From positions 124,001 through 188,000 of the forward strand of contig JAWKTE010000001.1 in the NCBI GenBank assembly GCA_041401985.1: 64,000 nt of DNA. The letters run 5' to 3'. The position numbers and the translations under genes are program-made. Positions 34,948-41,811 of the stretch are shown one piece after another (positions within the stretch are counted from its first letter, which is position 1; every line of letters begins with the position of its first letter). This stretch comes from JACKHA01 sp041401985 (GTDB lineage Bacteria; Planctomycetota; Phycisphaerae; Phycisphaerales; UBA1924). Under the pieces are notes generated by a model. The model ran no database searches, was not told where the DNA came from, and saw only the letters and a program-made list of their open reading frames with translations.

Positions 34948-35760
34948 TCAGGTCGGTTCAAAGACGAGCGAGCCGGTGTTCAGCGGGCGTCCGAGAACGT
35001 GCTGGATGTATCGGTGCAGGAGACGGGCGGCCCGTTCGGTGTCCTCGTTCGACGCCGCGGTGAGGATGGTCAGGACCTCGGCGTGGTCGGGCGGCGGGTC
35101 GGTGTCGAGGCGTCGGAGCAGGGCGATGGTGGCCGCCCGCACGCGCAGCAGCGAGGGCGGAGCGTCGGCGCCGGGGTCGGCGACGAGCCCGCCGAGCGCG
35201 GGCGACAAGGCGTAGGACGCGGCCTTGCGGAGGGGCTGGCCGGACTCGGCGCTGCGGTCGAGCATCGGGCGGAGGCCGGCCTGGTCGAGGCAGGTCCACT
35301 GCATGAGCAGGATGGGTCGGCGGGCGAGCGGCTCGGCGCCGGCTGAGGGACGCGCGGCGGCGACCGCGGCGTCGCCGACCAGCCGCAGCGTCAGCGCGAG
35401 CGCGTCGAACACCGGCGGGTGGGGGTCGCCTTCCTGCACGAAGTGCTGGGCCAGGTCGAGCAGGTACATCGCGGCGAAGAAGGCTCGCGACGATGCCGCC
35501 GCGCCCGGGTGAGCCGCGAAGTAGGACTCCTGGAGGTCCCAGGAGGCCAGGGTGCTCAGGGCGTCGTGCTTGGGGATGAAGACCAGTTCGCCGCGCGTGG
35601 CGAGTTCCAGCCCGCCGGAGAACGCGGCCTTCTCGCGCTTGGCGCCCTTGGCCACGCCGCGGACGACGCCGTGCTCGCGCGTGAGCAGCCAGGCGATCTG
35701 GCTGGTCTCGGACCAGTCCCAGTGGCGGAGGCAGATGGCCTGGTCCACAACGCGGGGCAC
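34948..35760 (-). CDS. recO: DNA repair protein RecO
   Basis: 270 residues, family-typical length. RecO loads RecA onto single-stranded DNA with RecF/RecR. The N-terminal OB fold is VVDQAICLRHWDWSETSQIA and HGVVRGVAKGAKREK, followed by ELVFIPKHDALSTLASWDL; the helical C-terminal half has FFAAMYLLDLAQHFV and RLLHRYIQHVLGRPL. The zinc-binding Cys residues present in some RecO proteins are missing. The start is taken as GTG 35760, not the in-frame TTG 35766, because the TTG lies inside the probable -10 hexamer TACGCT. The gene is divergent from the fabZ-like gene with only 35 bp between start codons. Confidence 0.9.
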   Translation of the reverse strand: MPRVVDQAICLRHWDWSETSQIAWLLTREHGVVRGVAKGAKREKAAFSGGLELATRGELVFIPKHDALSTLASWDLQESYFAAHPGAAASSRAFFAAMYLLDLAQHFVQEGDPHPPVFDALALTLRLVGDAAVAAARPSAGAEPLARRPILLMQWTCLDQAGLRPMLDRSAESGQPLRKAASYALSPALGGLVADPGADAPPSLLRVRAATIALLRRLDTDPPPDHAEVLTILTAASNEDTERAARLLHRYIQHVLGRPLNTGSLVFEPT

Positions 35761-35765
35761 GGGCA

Positions 35766-35771
35766 AGCGTA
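35766..35771 (-). promoter_or_regulatory. -10 hexamer (TACGCT) of recO
   Basis: TACGCT lies 5 nt before GTG 35760. It faces the fabZ-like -10 box at 35784-35789, so two divergent leaderless-type promoters share 35 bp. Confidence 0.4.
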
Positions 35772-35783
35772 TCGGCGGGGGCG

Positions 35784-35789
35784 TAGCCT
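35784..35789 (+). promoter_or_regulatory. -10 hexamer (TAGCCT) of the fabZ-like gene
   Basis: TAGCCT, exactly 6 nt, ATG 35796; no Shine-Dalgarno sequence. Confidence 0.45.
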
Positions 35790-35795
35790 TGGGCC

Positions 35796-36238
35796 ATGCG
35801 ATTCCGCCTCATCGACGCGGTGCTGGATGTCGGGCGCGACGACCACGGACTGGCCGTGCGGGCGTCGGCCATCAAGCATGTGAGCGCGGCCGAGGAGTAC
35901 CTCGGCGATCACTTCGCAGGGTTCCCGATCCTGCCGGGCGTGTTCATGCTCGAGGCGCTGGTGCAGACGGCGAGGCTCGTGGCGGATGCGAGGATGCGGA
36001 CGCGGGCGGGATTCCGCGGCTGCCCTGGGTGCTCGGGACGGTCCGGGCGATGAAGTACGGGCGGTTCGTCCCGCCCGGCTCGACGCTGCGGCTTGAGGTC
36101 GAACTGGCGAAGGTTGGCGAGGACGGCACGCTGGAGTTCAAGGGCACGGGGAGCGTGCGCGGGCCGGGCGACGCAGAGGCGGGCGAGGCGGCGACGGCGG
36201 TGTCGGGGCGGTTCTCGCTGCGCCGGGCGCGGGCGTGA
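35796..36238 (+). pseudogene. FabZ-like 3-hydroxyacyl-ACP dehydratase, one apparent frameshift
   Basis: Hot-dog-fold dehydratase of about 147 residues. The active-site block EEYLGDHFAGFPILPGVFMLEALVQTA (His in GDHFAGFP and Glu in MLEA, given here in outline) matches FabZ. The first frame fails after about residue 73 near 36010-36030, and the conserved remainder VLGTVRAMKYGRFVPPGSTL and FKGTGSVRG continues in the -1 frame to the stop at 36238. One missing base explains this. Joined length is normal for FabZ. In planctomycetes such dehydratases also occur outside fatty-acid operons; fabD and fabG lie 15 kb away, not adjacent. Real decay and an assembly error are both open. Confidence 0.8.
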
Positions 36239-36264
36239 CCGGCGGTGGCTGAATCAGCAGCCAG

Positions 36265-36300
36265 AAACAGCAACGCCCGCCCCTGTCGCGGGACGGGCGT
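36265..36300 (-). terminator. Probable terminator of tRNA-Leu
   Basis: 7-bp outer stem at 36273-36279 and 36294-36300 with further inner pairing; minus-strand tail TTGCTGTTTC. It could also serve the convergent fabZ-like gene. Confidence 0.55.
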
Positions 36301-36304
36301 CGAA

Positions 36305-36388
36305 TGCCCAGAAGAGGATTTGAACCTCCAAGCCCTTGCGGGCGCTACCACCTCAAGGTAGTGCGTCTGCCAGTTCCGCCACCTGGGC
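36305..36388 (-). tRNA. tRNA-Leu (GAG anticodon)
   Basis: 84-nt class II tRNA. Acceptor stem GCCCAGG pairs with TCTGGGC (one G-T pair) followed by discriminator A at 36305. The anticodon stem-loop is CTACC TTGAGGT GGTAG, reading GAG for CUU/CUC leucine codons. A variable arm GCGCCCGCAAGGGCTT and T-arm GGAGGTTCAAATCCTC complete the fold. CCA is not encoded. Confidence 0.97.
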
Positions 36389-36658
36389 GTGGGTCCGCCG
36401 AGGGTCGCTCGGGGACGGTCTTTTCCTGCTCGGCGGGGGTCGATTGAACGCCCTCCGAACTGGGTGGGAGTATAGGCGGGAGCGGATTGGCGTCGAGAGC
36501 GGCCGAAGCGCCGAGACGTCCTTCCGATGGCACCCTCGCGCGCTATCCTTCCCTCCCCACGCCCGCCTTTCTCGGACGTTCGGGTTCCGGCGGCACCCGT
36601 GCCGGTTCGAAACCCCAGCGCCGTTCCCTCCCGATCGACCCGTTTCGGAGCGGCCGCG

Positions 36659-37165
36659 ATGCCGAGCACTGGCTCTCTCGACACACTCTTCCAGCGCGTC
36701 AAGGCGGCCCTGGACGCCTCCGAGGCGTTCGGCCCGATTGAGGCACGCGACGGCATGCTCGTGGCCGAGGCCAAGAACCCGGCCGAGCCGGCGTTCTTCC
36801 GGCTCGAGCCCGACGGCGTCGAGGGGGCGCGGCGTTTGTGGGTGTCGCTCGTCACGCCCAGCCGCTGGCTGAGCGAGTCGATCGAGTCGGACCTGGTCGA
36901 GCACGGCGACGACCTGGGCGAGCTGATCGAGGACGAACTGATCGAACTGGGGTTCGAGGGCGACGGCATGCCGCCCACGTTCCAGCACTTCCGGTCGGCG
37001 GACCTGCTGTACACGTTCCGGACGAGGCTGCCGGGCGTGGTCAGCGGCCTGCACGCCGACGGGGCCGAGGCCAACAAGGCGGCCGAGGTCGCGGCGATCT
37101 GGATGCGGGCCTACGAGCAGGCGTTCCGGCGGTTGGGCGACATGGACGAGGGTGGTGAGGAGTGA
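36659..37165 (+). CDS. Hypothetical protein upstream of the glycosyltransferase
   Basis: 168 residues, acidic, no signal or membrane segment. Recognisable text includes LDTLFQRVKAALDASEAFGP, PSRWLSESIESDLVEHGDDL and AAEVAAIWMRAYEQAFRRLG; I do not know the family. ATG 36659 is preferred over the upstream in-frame codon at 36527 because CGGAG lies 9 nt before it and the upstream codons are Pro/Ser/Arg-rich without protein character. It ends 34 nt before the glycosyltransferase on the same strand, so the two are probably co-transcribed. The high Glu/Asp content and absence of catalytic signatures suggest a small accessory protein. Confidence 0.7.
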   Translation: MPSTGSLDTLFQRVKAALDASEAFGPIEARDGMLVAEAKNPAEPAFFRLEPDGVEGARRLWVSLVTPSRWLSESIESDLVEHGDDLGELIEDELIELGFEGDGMPPTFQHFRSADLLYTFRTRLPGVVSGLHADGAEANKAAEVAAIWMRAYEQAFRRLGDMDEGGEE

Positions 37166-37199
37166 ACGGGCGAGCGGCGATGCGCCGGCGGAGCACGCG

Positions 37200-38651
37200 A
37201 TGCGGATCCTGATGCTTGGGTGGGAGTTCCCGCCGTACATCGCCGGTGGCCTCGGGGTGGCGTGCCACGGGCTGGCCCGCGCGCTCGACGCGCTCGGGCA
37301 CGAGATCGTGTTCGTGCTGCCCAAGTCGGTGCCCCCGGCGAGCGTCGGGCAGCGCGGGCGGGTGGTCAGCCCGGCGATCCTGCGCGACCGCCTGGCGCGG
37401 CTCACGCGGATGGTGCCGGAGCTCGAGGCGTCGGGGGCCGAGACGCCGCGGGTCCGCGTCGAGCCCGGGCCCGACGGCGAGCGGGTTGTGGTGGAAACGA
37501 CGACGACGCCAGCGACGCCAGCGCCGGGGCTGGACGTTCGTGAGGTCGCGGCCGGCTTCAACAGCCCGTACCCCGCGTTCCAGGCCGCTCTACCCCCCGG
37601 CATGACCGACACGACGCTGACCGAACTGCGTCTGCGGGCCGAGCGCGGCGACAAGGCCGCGGCGGAACTGGTCCGCTCGATCCTCGTGCGCGAGGTGGAA
37701 GAGATCGGGCAAATCGGCTCGTCCGAGCACCACTACTCGGGCGACCTGTTCGGCGACGCGGCCCGGTACGCCCGGCTCGTCACCGCCATCGCGCGCGACG
37801 AGCACTTCGACGTCGTGCACGCCCACGACTGGCTCGCGTACCCCGCCGGCATCGCGGTCGCCCAGGCTACCGGGCGTCCACTGGTCGTGCACGTGCACGC
37901 GACGGAGTTCGACCGCTCCGGCTCGGCGGTGAACCAGCAGGTCTACGACATCGAGCGGGCGGGCATGCACGCGGCCAGCCGCGTGTGCGCGGTGTCGATG
38001 CTCACCAAGAAGATCTGCGAGAGCCGCTACGGCGTGGCGGGGGACAAGATCGACGTGGTGTGGAACGGCGTGGAGCAGGGCGGGAACCAGCCGGGCAGCG
38101 GGGTGCAGATCGCCGCGGCCGACAAGATCGTGCTGTTCCTCGGGCGGATCACGATGCAGAAGGGGCCGGAGTACTTCATCGCGGCGGCCAAGCGGGTGCT
38201 GGAGAAGATCGAGAACGTGAAGTTCGTCGTGGCGGGCTCGGGCGACATGGCGATGCGGATGATCGACCTGGCCGCGGGCATGGGCATCGGGCACAAGGTG
38301 CTGTTCACGGGGTTCCTCAAGGGCAAGGACGTGGACCGGATCTTCAGGATGGCCGACTGCTATGTCATGCCCAGCGTGTCGGAGCCGTTCGGGATCGCGG
38401 CCCTGGAGGCGCTCAACAACGGGACGCCGATCATCGTGAGCAAGCAGTCGGGCGTGGCCGAGGCACTCACGCACGCGCTGAAGGTCGACTTCTGGGACAT
38501 CGACGAGATGGCCAACAAGATCGTCGCGGTGCTCAAGTACCCGCCGCTGGGGCGGACGCTGGTCGAGCACGGCACGTTCGAGGTGCGGCGCCTGACGTGG
38601 GAGGGAGCGGCGGAGAAGACGGTCGAGACGTATCGGCGGGCGATTGGCTAA
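37200..38651 (+). CDS. GT4/GT5-like retaining glycosyltransferase
   Basis: 483 residues, GT-B fold. The N-terminal loop MRILMLGWEFPPYIAGGLG is the signature of the glycogen-synthase/GT4 group (sugar-nucleotide binding Gly-Gly). DVVHAHDWLAYPAGI follows, and the C-terminal domain has VLFLGRITMQKGPEYFI and the E-x7-E motif SEPFGIAALEALNNGTPI. It could make a glucan-type polymer or a glycoconjugate; the donor cannot be told from sequence. It differs from GlgA in lacking the KxGGL start. ATG 37200 has GGAG 7 nt upstream and begins the fold; the 16 earlier in-frame codons do not. A REP-like hairpin pair follows 6 nt after the stop. Confidence 0.9.
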   Translation: MRILMLGWEFPPYIAGGLGVACHGLARALDALGHEIVFVLPKSVPPASVGQRGRVVSPAILRDRLARLTRMVPELEASGAETPRVRVEPGPDGERVVVETTTTPATPAPGLDVREVAAGFNSPYPAFQAALPPGMTDTTLTELRLRAERGDKAAAELVRSILVREVEEIGQIGSSEHHYSGDLFGDAARYARLVTAIARDEHFDVVHAHDWLAYPAGIAVAQATGRPLVVHVHATEFDRSGSAVNQQVYDIERAGMHAASRVCAVSMLTKKICESRYGVAGDKIDVVWNGVEQGGNQPGSGVQIAAADKIVLFLGRITMQKGPEYFIAAAKRVLEKIENVKFVVAGSGDMAMRMIDLAAGMGIGHKVLFTGFLKGKDVDRIFRMADCYVMPSVSEPFGIAALEALNNGTPIIVSKQSGVAEALTHALKVDFWDIDEMANKIVAVLKYPPLGRTLVEHGTFEVRRLTWEGAAEKTVETYRRAIG

Positions 38652-38656
38652 GAGAG

Positions 38657-38750
38657 CCCTGAGCGCGAGCTCAGGGAAGCCCCCGACACGCAGCGCAGCG
38701 TGAGGCTGTGCGCGGACGCCTCGTTCGTTTCCCTGAGCTCGCGCTCAGGG
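38657..38750. repeat. Pair of inverted REP-like hairpins
   Basis: Two copies of the 20-nt palindrome CCCTGAGC-N4-GCTCAGGG, at 38657-38676 (loop GCGA) and 38731-38750 (loop TCGC), in opposite orientation and 54 nt apart. The layout matches bacterial interspersed mosaic elements made of paired REP units. The right copy ends 5 nt before the TATAAT box of the next gene. Confidence 0.7.
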
Positions 38751-38755
38751 CTCCC

Positions 38756-38761
38756 TATAAT
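38756..38761 (+). promoter_or_regulatory. -10 hexamer (TATAAT) of the Lon-substrate-binding-domain gene
   Basis: Perfect TATAAT, exactly 6 nt, GTG 38768. The -35 position is occupied by the right-hand REP-like hairpin. Confidence 0.7.
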
Positions 38762-38767
38762 GCAGTC

Positions 38768-39481
38768 GTGGCCGACACCTCGTCCATCCAGGTGAACTTC
38801 AGCCGCCCGATGCCGCTGTTCCCACTGGGGCATGTGGCCCTGCTGCCGCAGCAGGTGCTGCCGCTGCACATCTTCGAGCCGCGGTACCGCCAGATGGTCG
38901 AGCATGCTCTGGACGGCTCGGGCCAGATCGCGATGGCGGTGTTCGAGGGCGATCAGTGGAAGCGGGAGTACCACGGGCGACCGGCCTTGCGCCCGGCGGT
39001 GTGCATCGGGCAGATCATCCACCACGAGAAGACCGAGGATGGCCGCTACAACATCGTGCTCCAGGGCGTGTGCCGCGCGCGGATCACGGAGGAAGCCCCC
39101 GGCGACGCGGATCGGCTGTACCGCGTCGCGACGCTCCAGCCGATCGGCCTGCCCAGCGAGGCGGACCAGGCTCGACTGTCGGACGCGCGGGAGCGGCTGG
39201 CCGAGCGCCTGAGCGACGGGCCGCTGCGCCGCCTGAAGGCCGCGGGCCCGATCAGCGAGTACTTCGAGCGGGCCGAGTTCCCGACCGCGGCCCTGATGGA
39301 ACTGATCTCGTTCACGCTGGTGAACCAGGCGGACCTGCGGTACCGCCTGCTGGCCGAGGGCGACGCGGTGCGCCGGGCGGGGATCATCGAACAGGAACTC
39401 GACGCGCTGTCGCGGTTGATCGAGCGGGCCGACCGGCAGTGGCCGCCGGGCGAGGCGCCGCGCGGGTGCACGTGGAACTGA
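38768..39481 (+). CDS. LON peptidase substrate-binding (PUA-like) domain protein
   Basis: 237 residues carrying only the N-terminal substrate-binding domain of Lon, without ATPase or protease. The hallmark block is PLFPLGHVALLPQQVLPLHI followed by FEPRYRQMVEHAL; VCIGQIIHHEKTEDGRYNIVLQG is the second. The C-terminal half is helical (RLKAAGPISEYFERAEF, NQADLRYRLLAEGD). Such stand-alone proteins are widespread and their role is not settled. The reading frame extends to 38708, but start GTG 38768 is fixed by the TATAAT box 6 nt upstream; codons before it lie in the REP-like element. Cytoplasmic. Confidence 0.9.
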   Translation: MADTSSIQVNFSRPMPLFPLGHVALLPQQVLPLHIFEPRYRQMVEHALDGSGQIAMAVFEGDQWKREYHGRPALRPAVCIGQIIHHEKTEDGRYNIVLQGVCRARITEEAPGDADRLYRVATLQPIGLPSEADQARLSDARERLAERLSDGPLRRLKAAGPISEYFERAEFPTAALMELISFTLVNQADLRYRLLAEGDAVRRAGIIEQELDALSRLIERADRQWPPGEAPRGCTWN

Positions 39482-39516
39482 GTATCGCGCGGACTCCCGG
39501 CCGACACTCGTCGCCG

Positions 39517-39897
39517 CTACGGCGCTGATTCGTCCGGGTCCGGAGGCATCGGCGGCAGGATCGGTTCGATCTGCTTGATGAGCAGTGGCACATACTTCGT
39601 CGCCACCGACCAGATGATCGCGTCATCGAGCGTGTCGTACTCGTGCGCGATGCGATGCCGCTGCACGATGATGCGATTCCAGGGGATCTCCGGATGGGCC
39701 GCTTCGAACTCGTCCGAGACGCGGCGGGCCGCCTCACCGATGAGTTCGACGGAGCGTTCCACCATCCGGCGCAGGGCGACCGAGGACTGGTAGTCGTCCC
39801 ACGTTTTGCCACGGACGAACTCGACAACCTCCCGAGCGAATCGCAGGATGTCCGCGACATGCACCACGTCATCGCCGGTTGGTCGCTCACGCGGCAT
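39517..39897 (-). CDS. HepT-like HEPN ribonuclease toxin (DUF86)
   Basis: 126 residues. The helical HEPN fold carries the catalytic R-x4-H motif at R80-H85 in VQRHRIAHEYDTL, with the Tyr of HEY as in HepT. MVERSVELIGEAARRVSDEF and PEIPWNRII are the other family marks. HEPN RNases of this class cleave RNA and are silenced when the paired MNT enzyme adds AMP to the Tyr of the motif. The start lies inside the last codons of the MntA gene (11-nt overlap), which couples the pair. No mobile-element genes adjoin. Confidence 0.88.
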   Translation of the reverse strand: MPRERPTGDDVVHVADILRFAREVVEFVRGKTWDDYQSSVALRRMVERSVELIGEAARRVSDEFEAAHPEIPWNRIIVQRHRIAHEYDTLDDAIIWSVATKYVPLLIKQIEPILPPMPPDPDESAP

Positions 39898-40189
39898 GGA
39901 TGATGCGCCTCGTCGTGAGAACCTGGTGCTTCAGGTAAGGATTCCGGATGCTGCGTCGGTTCACGATATCCACGCGACGCCCGAACATCGACTCCAGTTC
40001 ATCGCGCATCGAGATGTACTCGTCGATGCCGTGGTGGACGCCGCCGCGGAACGTCAGCAGCACATCGACATCGCTCGTCGGCGCGAAGTCATCCCGCAAG
40101 ACCGAGCCGAAGACGGCGAACTCGGCGACCCCCCACCGATCGCAGAACGCGGCGACACGGTCGCTCGGGATGTCGATCGGCAGGGCCAC
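39887..40189 (-). CDS. MntA-like nucleotidyltransferase antitoxin
   Basis: 100 residues, minimal nucleotidyltransferase. The catalytic motif is FGSVLRDDFAPTSDVDVLL (GSxxRxD...SDxD; G28-S29, D40 and D42). The C-terminus LKHQVLTTRRIIHAA is the usual tail of MNT antitoxins. GTG 40189 is chosen because TACACT lies exactly 6 nt upstream and family members begin about here; the frame upstream is open but meaningless. Together with the overlapping HepT gene it forms an HEPN/MNT toxin-antitoxin unit; AMPylation of HepT is inferred from family knowledge. Confidence 0.88.
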   Translation of the reverse strand: MALPIDIPSDRVAAFCDRWGVAEFAVFGSVLRDDFAPTSDVDVLLTFRGGVHHGIDEYISMRDELESMFGRRVDIVNRRSIRNPYLKHQVLTTRRIIHAA

Positions 40190-40195
40190 GAACAA

Positions 40196-40201
40196 AGTGT
40201 A
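40196..40201 (-). promoter_or_regulatory. -10 hexamer (TACACT) of the MntA-HepT operon
   Basis: TACACT, exactly 6 nt, GTG 40189; no Shine-Dalgarno sequence. Confidence 0.5.
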
Positions 40202-40245
40202 TCCGAAGCCGCGAACGGGGCGTCGCCGCCCGCGATGCACAAGCC

Positions 40246-41601
40246 TCACGCCCGCAGCACGCTCGCCGGCCTGTACCGCCCCTCGAGCACCTGCTCGGAA
40301 TCCGCGGCCAGCCACTGCTCCAGGATCGCGGCGTACACCGTGCGGAAGTCGATGCGGTACTTCAGGTCGCCCCCGTCCAGATCGGTCAGCGACGGGTGGT
40401 CGCCCAGCACGCCGGCGCGGACCATCGGGCCGAAGAGGTACATGGGCGCGGCGGTGCCGTGGTCGGTGCCGCCCGAGGCGTTCTGGCGGACGCGCCGCCC
40501 GAACTCGCTGAACGACATCGTCAGCACGCGACCGTCGTTGCCCTGCTCCTTCAGGTCGCGATAGAACGCGCGCACGGCCTGGGCCCACTGGCCCAGCAGG
40601 TTCGCGTGCGAGCCGTTGGCCCCGCCCTGCCCGGCGTGGGTGTCGAACCCGCCGATGTCGACGTAGTACACCCGCGTCTTCATCCCGGCCCGGATCATGC
40701 TCGCGACCATCGAGAGTTGGCGTCCCAGCGGGCTGCCGGGGTACTGCACCAGCGGGCGCTGCGAGACGGCGCGCCGGATCATGTCGCTGGACACCTGCGC
40801 GTCGAGCGCCGTCCGCGTCAGGAACGCCGCGTTGGACTCGGCCCGCATGTCGTCCATCGACTCACGCCGGTTCAGCGCCTCGTACGGCTCGACGAGCGAC
40901 GGATGCACGTCCTGGCCCGTCCAGCGGAACAGGTCGGCGGTCTCGAACGACACCGGCTGGACCTGCTGGCCCTGCATCGCCAGCGGCGCGGTGCGCCCGA
41001 TGGCGATCGGCGGGGTGACGGCCGCGGCACCGTTGGCGGCGTCGGCTTGCGCCCCCGCCGCGGGCGCACGCCCGGACTCGCCCGCCCCGTAGCCGCAGCA
41101 CTGGCTGTCGTAGTAGCGTCCGATCCATCCGTCGCCGGTGCCGCTGGTGTCGGCGGTGTGCCAGATGTCCATCGAGGCGAAGTGCGAGCGGTTGGGGTTG
41201 GGATACCCGACGCCCTGCACGACGGTCATCAGCCCGTCGTCGTACATCTCTTTGACGGGGGCGAGCTGCGGGTGCAGGCCGACCGGCCCGCCGCGCGAGA
41301 GCATGAGCGCATCCTCGCGCCGGATGCCGATGGAGGGGCGGGCCTGGTAGTACTCGTCGAACCCGACCGGGCAAACCGTGTTCAGCCCGTCGTTGCCGCC
41401 GCCCATCTGCAGGACGACCAGCACGTGGTCCTCCGGCACGCCCGGGATGGCCGCGGCCCCTGGCTGGGCCTGCGGGAGCGCCCAGGCCGAGCGCTGCAGG
41501 AACATCGGCACCGCGAGGCTGGCCGAGGCGAGCGTCAGCCCGCTGGACAGGAACTGCCGGCGGGTGAAGGCCTTGGCGTCGGATGGGTTGTTGTGGAGCA
41601 T
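40246..41601 (-). CDS. DUF1501 domain protein with Tat signal
   Basis: 451 residues. The twin-arginine signal FTRRQFLSSGLTLASASLAV predicts folded export. VLVVLQMGGGNDGLNTVCPV is the sulfatase/alkaline-phosphatase-like metal region of DUF1501, and VYYVDIGGFDTHAGQG and FGRRVRQNASGGTDHGTAA are the other conserved blocks. DUF1501 proteins are nearly always paired with DUF1800, as here (210 nt downstream of it). The pair is abundant in planctomycetes and has no established reaction. ATG 41601 is preferred to the in-frame codon at 41652, which lies within a repeat array. A heptad-repeat array begins 18 nt upstream of the start. Confidence 0.92.
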   Translation of the reverse strand: MLHNNPSDAKAFTRRQFLSSGLTLASASLAVPMFLQRSAWALPQAQPGAAAIPGVPEDHVLVVLQMGGGNDGLNTVCPVGFDEYYQARPSIGIRREDALMLSRGGPVGLHPQLAPVKEMYDDGLMTVVQGVGYPNPNRSHFASMDIWHTADTSGTGDGWIGRYYDSQCCGYGAGESGRAPAAGAQADAANGAAAVTPPIAIGRTAPLAMQGQQVQPVSFETADLFRWTGQDVHPSLVEPYEALNRRESMDDMRAESNAAFLTRTALDAQVSSDMIRRAVSQRPLVQYPGSPLGRQLSMVASMIRAGMKTRVYYVDIGGFDTHAGQGGANGSHANLLGQWAQAVRAFYRDLKEQGNDGRVLTMSFSEFGRRVRQNASGGTDHGTAAPMYLFGPMVRAGVLGDHPSLTDLDGGDLKYRIDFRTVYAAILEQWLAADSEQVLEGRYRPASVLRA

Positions 41602-41619
41602 GGGGCGTTTCCGGGGGGA

Positions 41620-41675
41620 GGCATCAGGCACTGGGCATGAGGCACTAGGCATCAGGCACTAGGCATTGGGCACTC
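41620..41675 (-). repeat. Heptanucleotide array (GGCAYTR, 8 units) upstream of the DUF1501 gene
   Basis: Eight contiguous 7-nt units on the plus strand read GGCATCA, GGCACTG, GGCATGA, GGCACTA, GGCATCA, GGCACTA, GGCATTG, GGCACTC with no slippage. The array ends 18 nt before the start codon. On the gene strand the units read as reverse complements of the GGCACTC units seen before ctaE. Confidence 0.8.
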
Positions 41676-41716
41676 GGGGCGAAACTGAATCGAATCAGAT
41701 GATCTGGCATGATCCG

Positions 41717-41806
41717 CTTCGTCACTCCGTCACTCCGTCACTTCGTCACTTCGTCACGCTTCTCTACGTCGCTCCGTCGCTACGTCGCTCCGTCGCTCCG
41801 TCGCTT
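41717..41806. repeat. Octanucleotide arrays (CTYCGTCA x5 and CGTCGCTN x5)
   Basis: Two blocks of five 8-nt units, 41717-41756 and 41767-41806, separated by 10 nt, fill the spacer between the DUF1800 and DUF1501 genes. The second block has the same unit as the array at 62413-62452. Confidence 0.8.
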
Positions 41807-41811
41807 CCCAC

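Noticed and set aside
36045..36238. Separate small gene starting at the ATG within the second half of the fabZ-like gene
   Set aside because: Its sequence is exactly the missing C-terminal half of FabZ, so a frameshift explains it better.
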